From a virus: DNA of 64,000 nucleotides. The stretch is from the IMG/VR virus record IMGVR_UViG_3300048088_000530, positions 1-64,000 of that record; one strand, 5' to 3'. Below are positions 63,760 to 64,000 of this stretch, piece after piece (position 1 is the stretch's first letter; each line of letters starts with the position of its first letter). The translations under genes were made by a program, and so were the position numbers. Under the pieces are notes generated by a model. That model did not search any database. It was not told where the DNA came from and saw nothing but the letters and a program-made list of their open reading frames with translations.

Positions 63760-64000
63760 ATGGCCAAGAATAAACTGGGGTGGTTCGTTGTAGAGAAGGC
63801 AGGCCGCGTCGTGGATTGCATCCGCGCGAAGGACTTGTGTCTGGCTTTCCAGGAAGCAATGGATAAGTGGGAGCATTGGTGCGAGAAGGGAACGCGCATC
63901 GAAGTGAAGCCAATGTCGGATGCACCCGCCAAGATCGACGTTGCGCCGGTCGTCGTGGTCGCCACACGCGCTGAAGTGCAGACGTATGCTGAGAAGAAGC
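63760..64000 (+). CDS. Hypothetical protein, cut by the right edge
   Basis: MAKNKLGWFVVEKAGRVVDC, then a helix (CLAFQEAMDKWEHWCEKGTR) and a Pro/Val-rich part. It follows the primase gene by 11 bases. The frame is open to the window end. Confidence 0.6.
   Translation, partial: MAKNKLGWFVVEKAGRVVDCIRAKDLCLAFQEAMDKWEHWCEKGTRIEVKPMSDAPAKIDVAPVVVVATRAEVQTYAEKK

Noticed and set aside
1-64000. tRNA genes, CRISPR arrays, integrase, insertion sequences
   Set aside because: No cloverleaf, spaced repeat array, recombinase or transposase sequence was recognised on either strand.

Overview
The window is part of a large contractile-tailed (myovirus-type) bacteriophage genome. The signs are a terminase, a portal, a DUF2184-type capsid protein, a DUF3383-type tail sheath, a tube, a tape measure and a full baseplate gene set, all packed with start/stop overlaps. 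The two-component spanin (Rz/Rz1) points to a Gram-negative host. The GC-rich, GCG-heavy coding style would suit a Burkholderia-like betaproteobacterium, but that is inference. I see no integrase, repressor, tRNA, CRISPR array or insertion sequence, so a lytic lifestyle is likely.

Layout. 1-6.9 kb: a minus-strand block of some 20 small, mostly unknown genes, several with their own sigma70-like promoter and a shared GGAGCTAAAC-type ribosome binding site. 7.1-8.7 kb: terminase large subunit on plus. 8.7-12.5 kb: a second minus-strand block with small membrane proteins, a prohibitin-like lipoprotein, a DUF2786-type protein and a zinc-finger protein. 12.7-40.7 kb: the plus-strand virion module, with portal, minor head protein, protease/scaffold, cement protein, capsid, connectors, sheath, tube, fiber, tape measure, hub, spike, wedges, collar fiber and a GH19 endolysin. 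40.5-62.4 kb: a long minus-strand block with DNA ligase, a Nudix-like protein, spanins and holin, an SNF2 helicase, a VRR-NUC-like nuclease, a DnaE-type polymerase with a separate DEDDh exonuclease, a small-molecule/nucleotide gene cluster (VOC-like, DUF4406-like, SDR, HAD plus MazG-like fusion, ThyX), an outer-membrane barrel, a FAD oxidoreductase and a Dda/RecD-type helicase. 62.6 kb to the edge: a RepB-like primase on plus, divergent from the helicase.

How it fits together. The primase, the two helicases, the polymerase with its editing exonuclease, and the ligase look like a self-contained replication set fed by ThyX and nucleotide-processing enzymes. The virion block follows a canonical myophage order. 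Lysis genes are split: the endolysin ends the late plus-strand operon, while holin and spanins are read from the opposite strand.

Most notable: a probable nested protease/scaffold gene pair; a pyrophosphatase-like domain fused to the portal; a GIY-YIG homing endonuclease broken by a frameshift at the chaperone/tape-measure junction; a 43-bp tandem duplication that splits a gene; a duplicated thyX 5' end; a family of promoter-plus-RBS cassettes; and a phage-encoded outer-membrane protein. Small genes are often called by their ribosome binding site and overlaps only, and most functional names are from sequence motifs read by eye.
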